Of a stretch of DNA of 64,000 bases, positions 52,853 to 61,956 are shown in pieces; position 1 is the first letter of the stretch; each line of letters opens with the position of its first letter. This stretch comes from Arthrobacter sp. OV608 (GTDB lineage: Bacteria; Actinomycetota; Actinomycetes; Actinomycetales; Micrococcaceae). The notes beneath the pieces were generated by a model. The model made no database searches. It was not told the origin of the DNA and saw only the letters and a program-made list of their open reading frames with translations. The translations under genes and the position numbers were made by a program. The DNA lies in the NCBI GenBank assembly GCA_900110595.1, contig FOEZ01000011.1:92519-156518 (forward strand). Direction: 5' to 3'.

Positions 52853-54160
52853 TTAGTGCGTGACTGTTTCCCGCGAGGCATCCTCGAGCACGCGTGGCTT
52901 GTTGAGCATCAGGGCTCCGACCGAAAGCACCAGGAGCCAGGCTCCGAGCATGCCGAACGATGGCAGCCAGCCGTCCCCCGGATGATGCAGGAGACCAAAA
53001 ACGAGGGGGCCCATGCTTGCGAGGGCGTAGCCGACTCCCTGGGAGAACCCGGATAGGGCCCCTGATCCGGTCTGCGTTCGTGTTCGCTTATTGATCATCG
53101 TGAACGCGAAGGAGTACGCGCCTTGGCCAAGTCCGGCGATGGCGACCCAAACCGCGGCAGAGGCTGGCGGAGCAAAGATAATGCCTCCGTAGCCGATGGC
53201 GAACGCGACAACAAACAGGATTGCGACGGGCAGCGGGCGAGGCATTCGCGTCACTACCAGAGGCACAATCAGGCCGACGGGAAGTGCGAGGATTGAATAG
53301 AGCGCCAGCATGGATCCAGCGGTTTCCTGACTCATTCCACTGTCGAGAAGAACAACCGGAAGCCAAGTGAGCGCTGCAAAGGTATTGCTTGAGCAACCGG
53401 CGAAGATCAGTGCAGCACCCCAGCCAATTGATGATCTCCAGGGCTTGATCGCGCTCATGGGGGGAGACAGCCGATCGTTGGAGGCTGATGTCTTGGAGTG
53501 GTCAACAGTCCGCTTGGCTATAAGAAGGATCAGCCAAGGTACCGCAGCGACCGCGCTGAAGGCCGCCCAAATGCCGATGGAGAACCGCCAGCCATAGAGG
53601 TTGCCCAAGGGTATGGCAGATTGGGCGGCCACGGCCGTGCTGAGGCCCAGCAGAGTTATGTGGAGCGCTGCGAGGATCCCGGTCTTGTCGGGAAAGTACT
53701 TCATCAGCAGCGGCGGTATCACAACATTGACCAGCCCGATCCCGAGCATGGCGATCATGGTGAACACCAGGAATGCGGGGATGTTCCATCCCAGCGCACG
53801 GCCGACCTGACCACATGTTGTCAGCAGGATCGAAACCAGCAGCAGGTGGTCGAGCTGGATACGCCGGAGGAGCGGCAGAGTCAGGAAGCCCATCAGTGCG
53901 AAACCGGCGGTCGGCAGCATCCCCAGGATCCCTGTCGCTGCGGCATCGAGGTGAAGGTCCCGGCTTATTGGACCAAGGAGTGGAGAGACAGCCGAAACGG
54001 CTTCTCTGGCGCTGAACGCGACCAGCAAGATGCCAACAAGCGCGCTGAGCCGGCCGCGTAGAGGCTGTCTTCTCGCTCCCCCGGTGTGTGGTCTGCCCTG
54101 ACGGAGGCGAAGTGGAGCGATGTCTGCACCTCCGTATGTCATCAGGTTTGTTCGAGCCAC
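52853..54160 (-). CDS. MFS transporter (CynX/NimT-like)
   Basis: 435 aa with about twelve membrane helices (LVGILLVAFSAREAVSAVSP first; AAVWVAIAGLGQGAYSFAF late). The N-terminal LRGRLSALVGILLVAFSARE and PLLGPISRDLHLDAAATGIL fit the cyanate/nitroimidazole-type MFS branch, which moves small anions and sugar acids. Start taken at 54160; Met at residue 7 is an alternative. Last gene of the P3 unit, 64 bp after the Gfo/Idh gene; it may import or export a pathway intermediate. Confidence 0.88.
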   Translation of the reverse strand: MARTNLMTYGGADIAPLRLRQGRPHTGGARRQPLRGRLSALVGILLVAFSAREAVSAVSPLLGPISRDLHLDAAATGILGMLPTAGFALMGFLTLPLLRRIQLDHLLLVSILLTTCGQVGRALGWNIPAFLVFTMIAMLGIGLVNVVIPPLLMKYFPDKTGILAALHITLLGLSTAVAAQSAIPLGNLYGWRFSIGIWAAFSAVAAVPWLILLIAKRTVDHSKTSASNDRLSPPMSAIKPWRSSIGWGAALIFAGCSSNTFAALTWLPVVLLDSGMSQETAGSMLALYSILALPVGLIVPLVVTRMPRPLPVAILFVVAFAIGYGGIIFAPPASAAVWVAIAGLGQGAYSFAFTMINKRTRTQTGSGALSGFSQGVGYALASMGPLVFGLLHHPGDGWLPSFGMLGAWLLVLSVGALMLNKPRVLEDASRETVTH

Positions 54161-54224
54161 GGTTCCACGATGCTCACATCAAGGACTGCAGGTGCAGTGA
54201 AGAATGGGCGAGCTCGGTTGGTTG

Positions 54225-55217
54225 TCAGCTTCCGTTTACTGCGTGACTGGCCCATTCACGGCCGGCCTGCTCTTCAGTCGGCAAACCGGCGGCAGCGAGA
54301 ATCCGGTCGAGCAAGCGTTGGGTGTGGACGGCTTCCCGGCCGGAGGTAAGTGGCTGCGCCCGGTCAGCCACCCGGTCCAGGAAGTGGTGAACGGCGGCCG
54401 AAAATCCCAGGGTGTCTGTCGCGGTGGCCCAGCCATAGGCCTCGGCGCTGAGTTCCCGCGCTGTGGTGACGCCCTTGACAGTGGTCGAAACCGTCTCGGG
54501 TGCCCTGACTTCGACGGTCTTTCCATCGCCGTAGGCGTCCAGTTTTTCGTTCCAGGCTCCGGCTGTCCGGGCTGCCATCAGGAGGCCGGTGTTTCCGGTG
54601 CTGAAGCGGATGGTTGCTGCGAGGCCGTCTTCTTCCCAGGGGTCGTCACCGGCGGCGTGGGCGGCGACGTGTTCGGGTTCGCCGCCGCAGTACCAGCGGA
54701 GGAGATCGACCATGTGGATGGCGTTCTCGAAGGTTGCACGGTATTCGGATCCGGGGCGGTTTTTCTGGGCGACGCAGAAGGTGGCGCCTTTGGCGCCAAA
54801 GACTTCCCGCCCGGCGGTATAGACGGGGGCGTAGCGGCGGTTGAAGTCCACCATCAGGATTCGTCCCCGCTCGTCGGCGAGATTTGCCAGGCGTTCTGCT
54901 TCATCGGTTGCTGGTGCCAGAGGCTTTTCGCAGAACACGTCGATGTCACGGCTGAGGCATAGCTGGACGGCATGGGCGTGCTCGGAGCGTGGCGTCAGCA
55001 CGAATACGGCATCCAGCTCCTGCGAATCCAGCATGTCCTCCATCGTTTTGTAGGCGGCGTTGAAGCCCCAGCGTCGGACCAGGTTGCCTGGATCCTCACG
55101 CCGGGACACCAGGGCCGCCAATTCAACGTCGTCGCGTTGTACGAGGGTGGGCAATTGGGCGATGGTGGCGATGTTGCCGGCGCCGACAACTCCGACGCGG
55201 AGACGGGTGGTGTTCAT
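54225..55217 (-). CDS. Gfo/Idh/MocA family oxidoreductase (P3 unit, distal)
   Basis: 330 aa. Rossmann motif VGVVGAGNIATIAQLP, hallmark CEKPLAPATDEA, then VDFNRRYAPVYTAGREVF and ENAIHMVDLLRWY with the catalytic-position His. ATG 55217 overlaps the stop of the isomerase gene (TGATG), so the two are translated together; pairing of this family with TIM-barrel isomerase/epimerase-like proteins is typical of 3-keto-sugar pathways. Confidence 0.92.
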   Translation of the reverse strand: MNTTRLRVGVVGAGNIATIAQLPTLVQRDDVELAALVSRREDPGNLVRRWGFNAAYKTMEDMLDSQELDAVFVLTPRSEHAHAVQLCLSRDIDVFCEKPLAPATDEAERLANLADERGRILMVDFNRRYAPVYTAGREVFGAKGATFCVAQKNRPGSEYRATFENAIHMVDLLRWYCGGEPEHVAAHAAGDDPWEEDGLAATIRFSTGNTGLLMAARTAGAWNEKLDAYGDGKTVEVRAPETVSTTVKGVTTARELSAEAYGWATATDTLGFSAAVHHFLDRVADRAQPLTSGREAVHTQRLLDRILAAAGLPTEEQAGREWASHAVNGS

Positions 55218-56116
55218 CAGGCGTTCCTTACTTTAGCCAGATCAGCGAGCATTGAGCGCAGGACATTAGCTGATTCCCTGAATCCGTCCTCGGGCGCAGG
55301 GAGGTCTTGCGGGTGCCAGCGGTACTCGAGCTCGATGCTCAGCACGTCGTCGTAGCCATGCTGCAGCAACGCAGCGAGAATCTGAGACCACGGAACGACG
55401 CCGCTTCCGACGACGCGGGAGCGGACGGCCCGCTCGGATGCGTCGACTCGGGCGGTTTCGGTGGCGCGGAAGGCAGCATTGGGATCGGTGAAGACGAGGT
55501 CCTTCACGTGAACGTGACCGATCAGGTCACCTTGAGCAGCGAAGGCCTGGTCGTACTTTTCGTCGTGGGTGAATGTGAGGTTCGCCTGGTCGTAGAGAAC
55601 GCGGACGGCCGGGTGGGCTATTTCGCGGACCAGGGCAGCGGTGTCCGCCGCGGTCTGGGTCATGGTGCCAAAATGGTTCTCCACGCAGAGTCGAACCCCG
55701 GCCTGGTCAGCAACAGGTGCCAGGGTCTCCAATGCCTGACGCAATTTTGCCCATCGCGCGGCGTGGTCGTTATCGCCGGGGTGCCAAGATCCGGCGTAGA
55801 CTCGGACCCTGTCAGCGCCGAGCAGGTGCGCGGTCTCTATGGCGCCTCGGAATTCATTGACTGCGTTGCCCCATTCCACGTGGTCCAGGGAGTTGATGGC
55901 AGTAGTGTAGGGTGTCAGACCCACGATGGGAACGCCTGCGCCGTCGGCCGCTTTTAGAGCCTCCATCGCGGCGCGACGATCACCTAACGGCAAGCCAGAC
56001 TTGTAGTCATTCTGGTAGATGACTTCCGCGGCATCGAGCCCAGCGGCTCGGAATAGATCAAGTGCTTGGGGAACCGTGTGGTCCGGGGTGCCTAGTGTGT
56101 GACCGGCTAGCCGCAT
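55217..56116 (-). CDS. Sugar phosphate isomerase/epimerase-like TIM-barrel protein
   Basis: 299 aa of the xylose-isomerase-like (AP endonuclease 2) fold. Metal-binding signatures occur in order: RLCVENHFG (Glu), VRVLYDQANLTF (Asp), IGHVHVKDL (His) and VLSIELEYRW (Glu). Members isomerise, epimerise or beta-eliminate keto-sugars. Starts 3 bp after the VOC stop and overlaps the following Gfo/Idh gene. Confidence 0.92.
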   Translation of the reverse strand: MRLAGHTLGTPDHTVPQALDLFRAAGLDAAEVIYQNDYKSGLPLGDRRAAMEALKAADGAGVPIVGLTPYTTAINSLDHVEWGNAVNEFRGAIETAHLLGADRVRVYAGSWHPGDNDHAARWAKLRQALETLAPVADQAGVRLCVENHFGTMTQTAADTAALVREIAHPAVRVLYDQANLTFTHDEKYDQAFAAQGDLIGHVHVKDLVFTDPNAAFRATETARVDASERAVRSRVVGSGVVPWSQILAALLQHGYDDVLSIELEYRWHPQDLPAPEDGFRESANVLRSMLADLAKVRNA

Positions 56117-56119
56117 TGT

Positions 56120-56686
56120 TCATGTCCTTTCTGGAGTGTTTGGAGCTGCTGTCCAGTCCGCGGGACCGACCAGCCGGGGCGGGGATGCGACGCGGCTTCG
56201 ATCCACGATTTCCATCAGCAATCCCCAAGGGGTGACGAAGTAGGTCCAGCGGTTGCCGGCTACCCGGGGGCTGTCGCCGGCGACTTCTTTGCGCTCTCCG
56301 AGCACGCGTACCCCGGGTGTGTTCTGCAGCACTGCGACCGCTGCATCGACGTCGTCGACGACGAAGCACAGGTGGTGCCCGCCGGCGTCGCAATGCCGCG
56401 GTGGGGTATCGCGCCTATCAGCGCTGCTCCACTCGAAAAGCTCGATGTTGAGGTTCGGTGGCAGGCGCAGCATGGCGAGCGTGAGCTTGGCATCTGCAGG
56501 GACCTCGAAGTTTGTGGGCATGAATTCTTCGTCGGGCCCGCGTTCGGAGCGGTACAGCTCTTCAGCTCCGAGGACTTCGACGAAGAACCGGATGCCGTCT
56601 TCAAGATTGGGCACCGTCAGGCCGACGTGGTCTGTGTGCTGAAGCCCTGGCAGACGCCGGAGCGTGGACTCCTGTCCCCCGCTCAT
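56120..56686 (-). CDS. VOC family protein
   Basis: 188 aa, ATG 56686 overlapping the lacI stop (ATGA). Vicinal-oxygen-chelate fold: HTDHVGLTVPNLEDGIRFFV, EELYRSERGPDEE, GGHHLCFVVDDVDAAVAVL, YFVTPWGLLMEIVD. The metal-binding His and Glu residues are present. Substrate unknown; probably an epimerase or isomerase step of the sugar pathway. Confidence 0.88.
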   Translation of the reverse strand: MSGGQESTLRRLPGLQHTDHVGLTVPNLEDGIRFFVEVLGAEELYRSERGPDEEFMPTNFEVPADAKLTLAMLRLPPNLNIELFEWSSADRRDTPPRHCDAGGHHLCFVVDDVDAAVAVLQNTPGVRVLGERKEVAGDSPRVAGNRWTYFVTPWGLLMEIVDRSRVASPPRLVGPADWTAAPNTPERT

Positions 56687-57678
56687 TTGCGTGGTCCGGA
56701 GGTGGACCCGCGGACCAGAAGCTGAGGTTCGAGGACGATATGGTCCACGGAGCCATCTGCGTTCTGCTTCTCGGCAAGTTCGATGGCGATGTGTCCCATG
56801 TCGGCAATCGGCTGCTGGATGGTTGTCAGGGCGGGGTTGAACCGGGCACCGAGAGCGAGACCATCGAAGCCGATAACCGAAACGTCTTCCGGTACCCGTA
56901 CGCCGCCTCGGCCGAGTGCCGAAATAACGGCGAAGGCCACCATGTCATTGGCTGCAATGATGGCCGTTGGCGGATTGTCCATCTGCAGGAAATGCTCTGC
57001 TCCGCGCGTCCCCGCATCCAGGTCTGATCCGCTGTCCAGCACCAGGGGTGTGCTGCCGCTCTGTGCCGTGAGCTCCAGATAGGCGTCCATCCGGTCCTGG
57101 GCGGTGTGCGTCCCGGCGATGCCGGATACGTAGCCGATCGAGGTGTGCCCCAGAGCGTGCAGGTGGTCCAGTGCGAGCATGATTCCGCGGCGGCTGTCGA
57201 CGGTGACGGTCGGAACCGAATCATCCCCTTCCACTCTGTCGATCACCACAACCTTGTGGCCGAAGTCGAAGCGTTTCAGGGCCTCGCTATCGACCTTTGT
57301 GGAAGGCGCGACGATCCCGAAGGGGGCATACATGGCCTGCATGGCGGTGAAGTATCCGTCGGTTTTGGCCGGGTCCCCGTTGGTGACGCAGAGCAGCAGC
57401 TGGTAGCCGCGCTCGTCGGCTGCCTGCGTCATCGTCTTGGCAAGTTCGGCGAAGAACGGGTTCGTGATGTCCGGGACGATCAGCGGGATGAAGGTGCTGG
57501 TTTTTCGGCGGAGCGCCTGGGCGAGTGGACTCATCGTGTAGCCGAGTCCCTCGGCGACCCGAAGGATGTGCTCGCGTGTTTCACTCTTCACCGCCTCGGG
57601 GCGTGAAAACGCCCGGGAGACCGTGGAACGGTGGACACCGGCAGCTTTTGCAACGACGTCGATACTCAAGTCAGGCAT
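56683..57678 (-). CDS. LacI family transcriptional regulator
   Basis: 331 aa from ATG 57678 (MPDLSIDVVAKAAGVHRSTV), chosen because AAGGAGGAAGAC lies just upstream; upstream Mets at residues 1 and 10 of the longer frame are poorer. The N-terminal LacI helix-turn-helix and hinge (VSRAFSRPEAVKSETREHIL, LAQALRRKTS) precede the periplasmic-binding-protein-like sensor domain (PLIVPDITNPFFAELAK; AIIAANDMVAFAVISALG; DVSVIGFDGLALG). It overlaps the Gfo/Idh stop by 8 nt, is second gene of the P3 unit and is the only regulator seen in the regulon, so it is the best candidate to bind the 13-bp repeats and control itself. Confidence 0.93.
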   Translation of the reverse strand: MPDLSIDVVAKAAGVHRSTVSRAFSRPEAVKSETREHILRVAEGLGYTMSPLAQALRRKTSTFIPLIVPDITNPFFAELAKTMTQAADERGYQLLLCVTNGDPAKTDGYFTAMQAMYAPFGIVAPSTKVDSEALKRFDFGHKVVVIDRVEGDDSVPTVTVDSRRGIMLALDHLHALGHTSIGYVSGIAGTHTAQDRMDAYLELTAQSGSTPLVLDSGSDLDAGTRGAEHFLQMDNPPTAIIAANDMVAFAVISALGRGGVRVPEDVSVIGFDGLALGARFNPALTTIQQPIADMGHIAIELAEKQNADGSVDHIVLEPQLLVRGSTSGPRK

Positions 57679-58657
57679 GTTGTCTTCCTCCTTGCTGGTC
57701 GTCATAGGCCTGCCAAATGGGGCGCATGACATTTTCGAGCTGGGCCAGCGTGGTCAGGCCCCGGAATCCATCTTCCAGCGTCCGGGCGACGCTCCGCACG
57801 AACGGAGCGTAAAGAGGGTCGCTATCCACATTGATCTTGTCGACCTCCGTGGTGCCGTCCAGTGCAGTGAACGCAGCTGTGCCGTCCGAATCAACGGAAG
57901 CGAATCCTGCCTCACCGACCGAGGTAAAGCTGCAGTAGCGCTTAAGCGGCGAACCAGGGAATGCGTAGCCAACCTCCACAATGGCTTCGCGTCCTTCCGG
58001 TGTCGTGATGATGAGACTGGCATGATCCTCAACAGCCTGGTGGTGAAGAACCGATGAGAGCCGGGAGTCCACATGTGTTGCTGTCTCACCACTGCCCCTG
58101 AGGAACAGATCGACAAAGTGTGGACCCAAATTCGCCAGGCAGCCCCCACCAGCCTTGACCGGATCGAGCATCCAGGGATTGGCATTGGCGAGATACCGGG
58201 ATGGTGGACCAGCAATGAATGAGGTTCGCTGGTAAGTGGGCCGGCCCGCCTTGGCAAGCCATTGCTCTGTTGGTCCGCCGCGCTGAACCAGGGGGACAGT
58301 GGCAGGCACGCCAGCTGCCTCGGCGGCTTGACGCACGGCGGAAAGCTCGTCAAGGGAAGTGCCCAACGGCTTTTCCACCACGAACGGAATACCGCGCTCG
58401 ATCAGGGCAAAACACTTTTCGGCCATACCCTCATGGGGACCGAAGACATAGGCGAGTCCGACGTCGGGAAGATCCACCAGCTTCTGCCAATCCGCTTCAA
58501 CCGGTGCCCCCCAGCCTTCGGCCAGGTCCTGCACCTGCACGCGGGATACGTCGTCATCACCGACTCCGATTACCTCGTGCTCTTGGGCAATAGCCTGCGC
58601 ACAAAGCGGAACATGCCAATGGGAAGCACCCAGAATGATTGTGCGTACGTGAGTCAA
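57671..58657 (-). CDS. Gfo/Idh/MocA family oxidoreductase (P3 unit, first gene)
   Basis: About 328 aa. The start is TTG at 58657 (8 nt after AAGGGGG) or TTG 58663; the long open frame to 58822 runs through the operator and promoter and cannot be coding. Rossmann motif IILGASHWHVPLCAQAI, hallmark FVVEKPLGTSLDEL, and GGCLANLGPHFVDLFLRG with the catalytic-position His. First gene of a six-gene operon (Gfo/Idh, LacI, VOC, TIM barrel, Gfo/Idh, MFS). Confidence 0.88.
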   Translation of the reverse strand: MTHVRTIILGASHWHVPLCAQAIAQEHEVIGVGDDDVSRVQVQDLAEGWGAPVEADWQKLVDLPDVGLAYVFGPHEGMAEKCFALIERGIPFVVEKPLGTSLDELSAVRQAAEAAGVPATVPLVQRGGPTEQWLAKAGRPTYQRTSFIAGPPSRYLANANPWMLDPVKAGGGCLANLGPHFVDLFLRGSGETATHVDSRLSSVLHHQAVEDHASLIITTPEGREAIVEVGYAFPGSPLKRYCSFTSVGEAGFASVDSDGTAAFTALDGTTEVDKINVDSDPLYAPFVRSVARTLEDGFRGLTTLAQLENVMRPIWQAYDDQQGGRQHA

Positions 58658-58675
58658 CCGCAATACCCCCTTGCA

Positions 58676-58734
58676 TGAGATCGATTGCTGAGATCGGTTG
58701 CAATAACAGTATGGATGGTGGGAGAGTTTGTCAA
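58676..58734 (-). promoter_or_regulatory. Promoter P3 with tandem operator repeats
   Basis: Reverse strand: TTGACA (58734-58729), 17-bp spacer, TACTGT (58711-58706), 4 bp, then two abutting 13-mers (58701-58689 exact; 58688-58676 with one change, GCAATCGATCTCA). It also lies upstream of the divergent aldolase gene and may control it. Confidence 0.83.
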
Positions 58735-58804
58735 CGACAACCAAACACCAGCAAGGGCCGGGCCGCTCAAGAAGGCAGAGATACCCGGCCAGAGAGAGGC
58801 CAGT

Positions 58805-59452
58805 ATGTATAAGAAACTTCACACCCTGCAGACCATCGGCGAGTCAGGGGCCGTCCTTATCGTGCGGCTGGAGAACGCGGAGCTTGCCGAACGCGTTGCA
58901 GAAGCTGCCATTGAAGGGGGTTTTCGTGCACTCGAGATCACGCTTTCCATTCCAGGGGCTGTAGATGTGATCCGTCGGCTCGCCGCCAAACACGGCTCCG
59001 CCGGCGTGGCAATCGGCGCCGGAACAGTGCTGGACGAGCACTCAGCGTACGAATGCATCCGGGCCGGCGCTCAGTTCCTGGTCAGCCCTCAACTGAACCC
59101 CGCGATGATCCGCACCGCGAACCGGTATCAGATACCAACCATCAGCGGAGCCTACACACCGACCGAGCTCGTCAACTCCGCTGAGGCAGGCGCTGACATC
59201 CTCAAGCTCTTCCCGACCGAGGCCGGCGGAGTCGCCTACGCGAAGTCCGTCTTGGCTCCGCTGGCACATCTGCCGATCATGCCCGCAGGTGGCGTAACAC
59301 TGGAAAACGTGGGCGAATGGTTCGCAGCGGGCGTGGCAGGCGTCGGCGTGGGCAGCTACGTGACAAAAGCATGGCAACCCGATGGCGACTTCTCCCGCGT
59401 CACGGAGGCCGCCAAGGAGTTCCTGTCAGCAGTAGCAGAGGCCCGGAAATAA
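58805..59452 (+). CDS. KDPG/4-hydroxy-2-oxoglutarate aldolase family protein
   Basis: 215 aa from ATG 58805 (MYKKLHTLQTIGESGAVLIV) with AGAGAGG upstream. Class I aldolase barrel: catalytic Glu in ALEITLSIPG, phosphate/carboxylate site AIGAGTVLDE, Schiff-base Lys in ADILKLFPTE and PAGGVTLENV. It cleaves 2-keto-3-deoxy-sugar acids (phosphorylated or not) to pyruvate plus an aldehyde, the usual last step of such pathways. Divergent from the P3 operon and followed by a kinase with TAATG overlap. Confidence 0.93.
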   Translation: MYKKLHTLQTIGESGAVLIVRLENAELAERVAEAAIEGGFRALEITLSIPGAVDVIRRLAAKHGSAGVAIGAGTVLDEHSAYECIRAGAQFLVSPQLNPAMIRTANRYQIPTISGAYTPTELVNSAEAGADILKLFPTEAGGVAYAKSVLAPLAHLPIMPAGGVTLENVGEWFAAGVAGVGVGSYVTKAWQPDGDFSRVTEAAKEFLSAVAEARK

Positions 59453-59994
59453 TGTCCCCCCGCGTCTTCATTGTCATCGGTCCGGCAGGCTCAGGGAAAA
59501 CAACGATTGCCCAGCAAACAGCACAACGGCATGAAGCTGCGTACCTGGACAAGGACCGGGTCAGTGGCCGCTTCGTTGAATTCACACTGACCGCCACCGG
59601 GCAGGATCCCACCGACCGCGAGTCCAACGACTACTACCGCGCCAATTTGCTGCCCCTCGAGTACGAGACTCTCATGGACGTGGCAGGGATAAACTTGCGT
59701 CTCGGCCGGTCAGTGGTCCTTGATGCTCCCTTTGGAGCCTATTTCGGAGACCCAGACTATTTGACTCGTGCAGCAGAAGACTTCCAGTGGCCGTCGTCCG
59801 CGATAACCGTGATACGAGTCCGGGTGCCTCAAGACGTTCTACGTACGCGTCTCACCCGCCGCGGACTGGAGCGAGACCAGTGGAAACTTGCCCACTGGGA
59901 TGACTACTGGTCGGTATACGGCAGCCTGGAGTGCGCTTGGTCCGGAGTGGATTTCCAGGACCTGAACAATGAGGCGCCCCTTCAGGTCGATTGA
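59452..59994 (+). CDS. Small P-loop kinase (gluconokinase/AAA_33-like)
   Basis: 180 aa, ATG 59452 overlapping the aldolase stop by one base. Walker A GPAGSGKTTIAQQ at residues 10-22, AYLDKDRVSGRF, VVLDAPFGAYF and a C-terminal RTRLTRRGLERDQWKL lid region. Such kinases phosphorylate sugar acids or similar small substrates. Coupling to the aldolase suggests it supplies or salvages a phosphorylated intermediate; the substrate is unknown. Confidence 0.85.
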   Translation: MSPRVFIVIGPAGSGKTTIAQQTAQRHEAAYLDKDRVSGRFVEFTLTATGQDPTDRESNDYYRANLLPLEYETLMDVAGINLRLGRSVVLDAPFGAYFGDPDYLTRAAEDFQWPSSAITVIRVRVPQDVLRTRLTRRGLERDQWKLAHWDDYWSVYGSLECAWSGVDFQDLNNEAPLQVD

Positions 59995-60130
59995 CGTGAA
60001 CTGGCCTGGGAGATTAGCGGCGCGGACTTGCGCACGATCAACGAGGCGGACAGAGGCTCGCCCCTTGGCCTGCATGTCTGTCCCGAAGCCGAGGCCTATG
60101 TTCGAAATCAGGCCGCGAGCACACGCAACG

Positions 60131-60191
60131 TTGACAAGGATCACAATTCCTCCGTATCGTTGCTTGCAACCGATCTCAGCAACCGATCTCA
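60131..60191 (+). promoter_or_regulatory. Promoter P4 with tandem operator repeats
   Basis: TTGACA at 60131-60136, 18-bp spacer, TATCGT at 60155-60160, 5 bp, then two abutting GCAACCGATCTCA copies (60166-60178, 60179-60191). It drives the MHS transporter after a ~190-nt untranslated region that contains a spare Shine-Dalgarno-like TTAGGAGAT at 60194-60202 without a start codon at normal distance. Confidence 0.85.
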
Positions 60192-60384
60192 TTTAGGAGA
60201 TAAAGGCGGCTGGACCAGCTATTTGCACTGCAAGTCAGGCAGCGCCGAGGCGTTGCTCCAGTTGTTGGTCATGGCCGTCCGTCGTCCGTCGAGCCGAGTT
60301 ACAGCCGGGCGAGACCCGTACACCCCTTCAGGTGTTCGGAATTCAATACCCCCTCGCAGCAAACGTGAAAATATGGAGAGTTCA

Positions 60385-61779
60385 ATGAAGACCTCAAGTG
60401 AAGTCCTCGGCAGCCCGAAGGCGCCCGATCGCAGCTTCCGCAACGTAGTGGCAGGCACGATTGGCCACTTCGTGGAGTGGTACGACTGGTACATTTACGG
60501 GCTGCTGGCAGCGGTGTTCTCATCGCAGATATTTCCAAGCGATTCCCCGTTCGCTTCCCTTGTCGCAGCACTGCTCACCTATGCGGTTGGGTTTTTTGTA
60601 CGCCCGCTCAGCGGAATCATCATCTCTCCACTGGCCGACCGTTTCGGCCGAAAGCTCATCCTGACGCTGTCCGTCTCCGGGATGGCGCTCGGCTCGCTCA
60701 TCATCGGCCTCACACCTTCATTTGCGACCATCGGCTATGCGGCGCCTGCGCTCTTTCTGGTTGCACGCATTATCCAGGGCATCTCGGCCGGTAGTGAGGG
60801 GCAGAGCGCCATCGCATTCATGGTGGAACACGCTCCCGCGAACAGGAGGGGCCTGTTCGGTTCGTTCACCAACATGGCGAGCGGCCTCGCCACCCTCGTA
60901 GCGACCGGCGCCGCGGCAATGGTGACATCAGCATTTACTCCAGCGGACCTCGCCGCCTTTGGGTGGCGAATCCCGTTCGTCGTGGGCGGCATCCTCGGCG
61001 TCGTCGGCCTGATCTTGAGGGCCCGCGCAGAAGAGACCCCTGAGTTTGAGGCAACTGCCCTCGTCGATCAAAAGTCCGCACCGGCCCGCCTGATGGACCT
61101 GCTCCGCGAACACCCGAAGGCGCTGCTGCAGGCAGCAGCACTGTCCGCCCCTGCTGTGGCCTACTACACCTGGGCTACCTTCCTTCCCACCTATGCCAAG
61201 CTGACGACCGGCCGGGACCTGGCATCCACTCTGGCCGGGAGCGTCATCGGGCTGGCCTTGCTCGTTATCATCGTGCCGACCTGCGGCGCGCTCTCGGACC
61301 GACTCGGCCGACGTAAAATCTTCCCCATCATCGGTGCCATCGGCATGATCGTTCTCTTCTACCCCATGCTCCTGCTGCTGAACCAGCCGGGCTTTGGCGT
61401 GTACGTTCTGGTATCGGCGTCGGGGTGGGTGGTTCTGGGTATCTGGCAGTCCGTCTACCCGACCATCCAGGCCGAACTGTTCCCAGCTGCGGTACGGGTA
61501 TCGGGCATCGGCTTCGCCCACCAAATCGTGATTGCCGTCTTCGGCGGCACTGCACCACTGATCGCCGCCGCCTTCGTTGGCGCCGGACAGCCAATGCTCG
61601 TCGCGGTCTACATGACAGTCATCGTCACCCTCTGCCTCATCGTGTACACCACGCTCCCGGAGACCGGCAACCGCGGTGACCGTGCCACCGTGGCGCTTGC
61701 TGACCCCGAGGTCCTCGAAGGCGAGCACCTGCTCGTGAGCACTCCGTCGGGCACCGAAGAGACGAAGCGTTCCCAGTAG
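60385..61779 (+). CDS. MFS transporter, metabolite:H+ symporter (MHS) type
   Basis: 464 aa. ATG 60385 is preferred because GGAGAG lies 6 nt upstream; ATG 60373 is an alternative. MHS-family hallmarks: VAGTIGHFVEWYDWYIYGLL in helix 1, PLADRFGRKLILTLSV, RIIQGISAGSEGQSA, ALSDRLGRRKIFPI. About twelve helices. The family imports organic acids and sugar acids (ketoglutarate, shikimate types). It heads the P4 unit. Confidence 0.93.
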   Translation: MKTSSEVLGSPKAPDRSFRNVVAGTIGHFVEWYDWYIYGLLAAVFSSQIFPSDSPFASLVAALLTYAVGFFVRPLSGIIISPLADRFGRKLILTLSVSGMALGSLIIGLTPSFATIGYAAPALFLVARIIQGISAGSEGQSAIAFMVEHAPANRRGLFGSFTNMASGLATLVATGAAAMVTSAFTPADLAAFGWRIPFVVGGILGVVGLILRARAEETPEFEATALVDQKSAPARLMDLLREHPKALLQAAALSAPAVAYYTWATFLPTYAKLTTGRDLASTLAGSVIGLALLVIIVPTCGALSDRLGRRKIFPIIGAIGMIVLFYPMLLLLNQPGFGVYVLVSASGWVVLGIWQSVYPTIQAELFPAAVRVSGIGFAHQIVIAVFGGTAPLIAAAFVGAGQPMLVAVYMTVIVTLCLIVYTTLPETGNRGDRATVALADPEVLEGEHLLVSTPSGTEETKRSQ

Positions 61780-61803
61780 GCCCGCGTATCCCTGGGAACC
61801 CAT

Positions 61804-61855
61804 GGCGGCTCGACCGGGCACGAAGGGGCGCGCCCCCGGGCCTCGTCGAGCCGCC
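61804..61855 (+). terminator. Long stem-loop after the MHS transporter
   Basis: An 11-bp perfect outer stem (GGCGGCTCGAC 61804-61814 / GTCGAGCCGCC 61845-61855) enclosing a second GC-rich stem (CGGGC...GCCCGGG region). It lies 25 nt after the stop codon. Likely a terminator or attenuator between the transporter and the isomerase gene; there is no T-tract. Confidence 0.7.
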
Positions 61856-61956
61856 TGGCTAGCCAAGGCCAGGATCCCTGCGCAGGAAGCAACGCACATT
61901 GCGTTATGAATGAAACACTTTTCCCCATAGGCGAAGAACAGAGAGGATGCCTTCAA

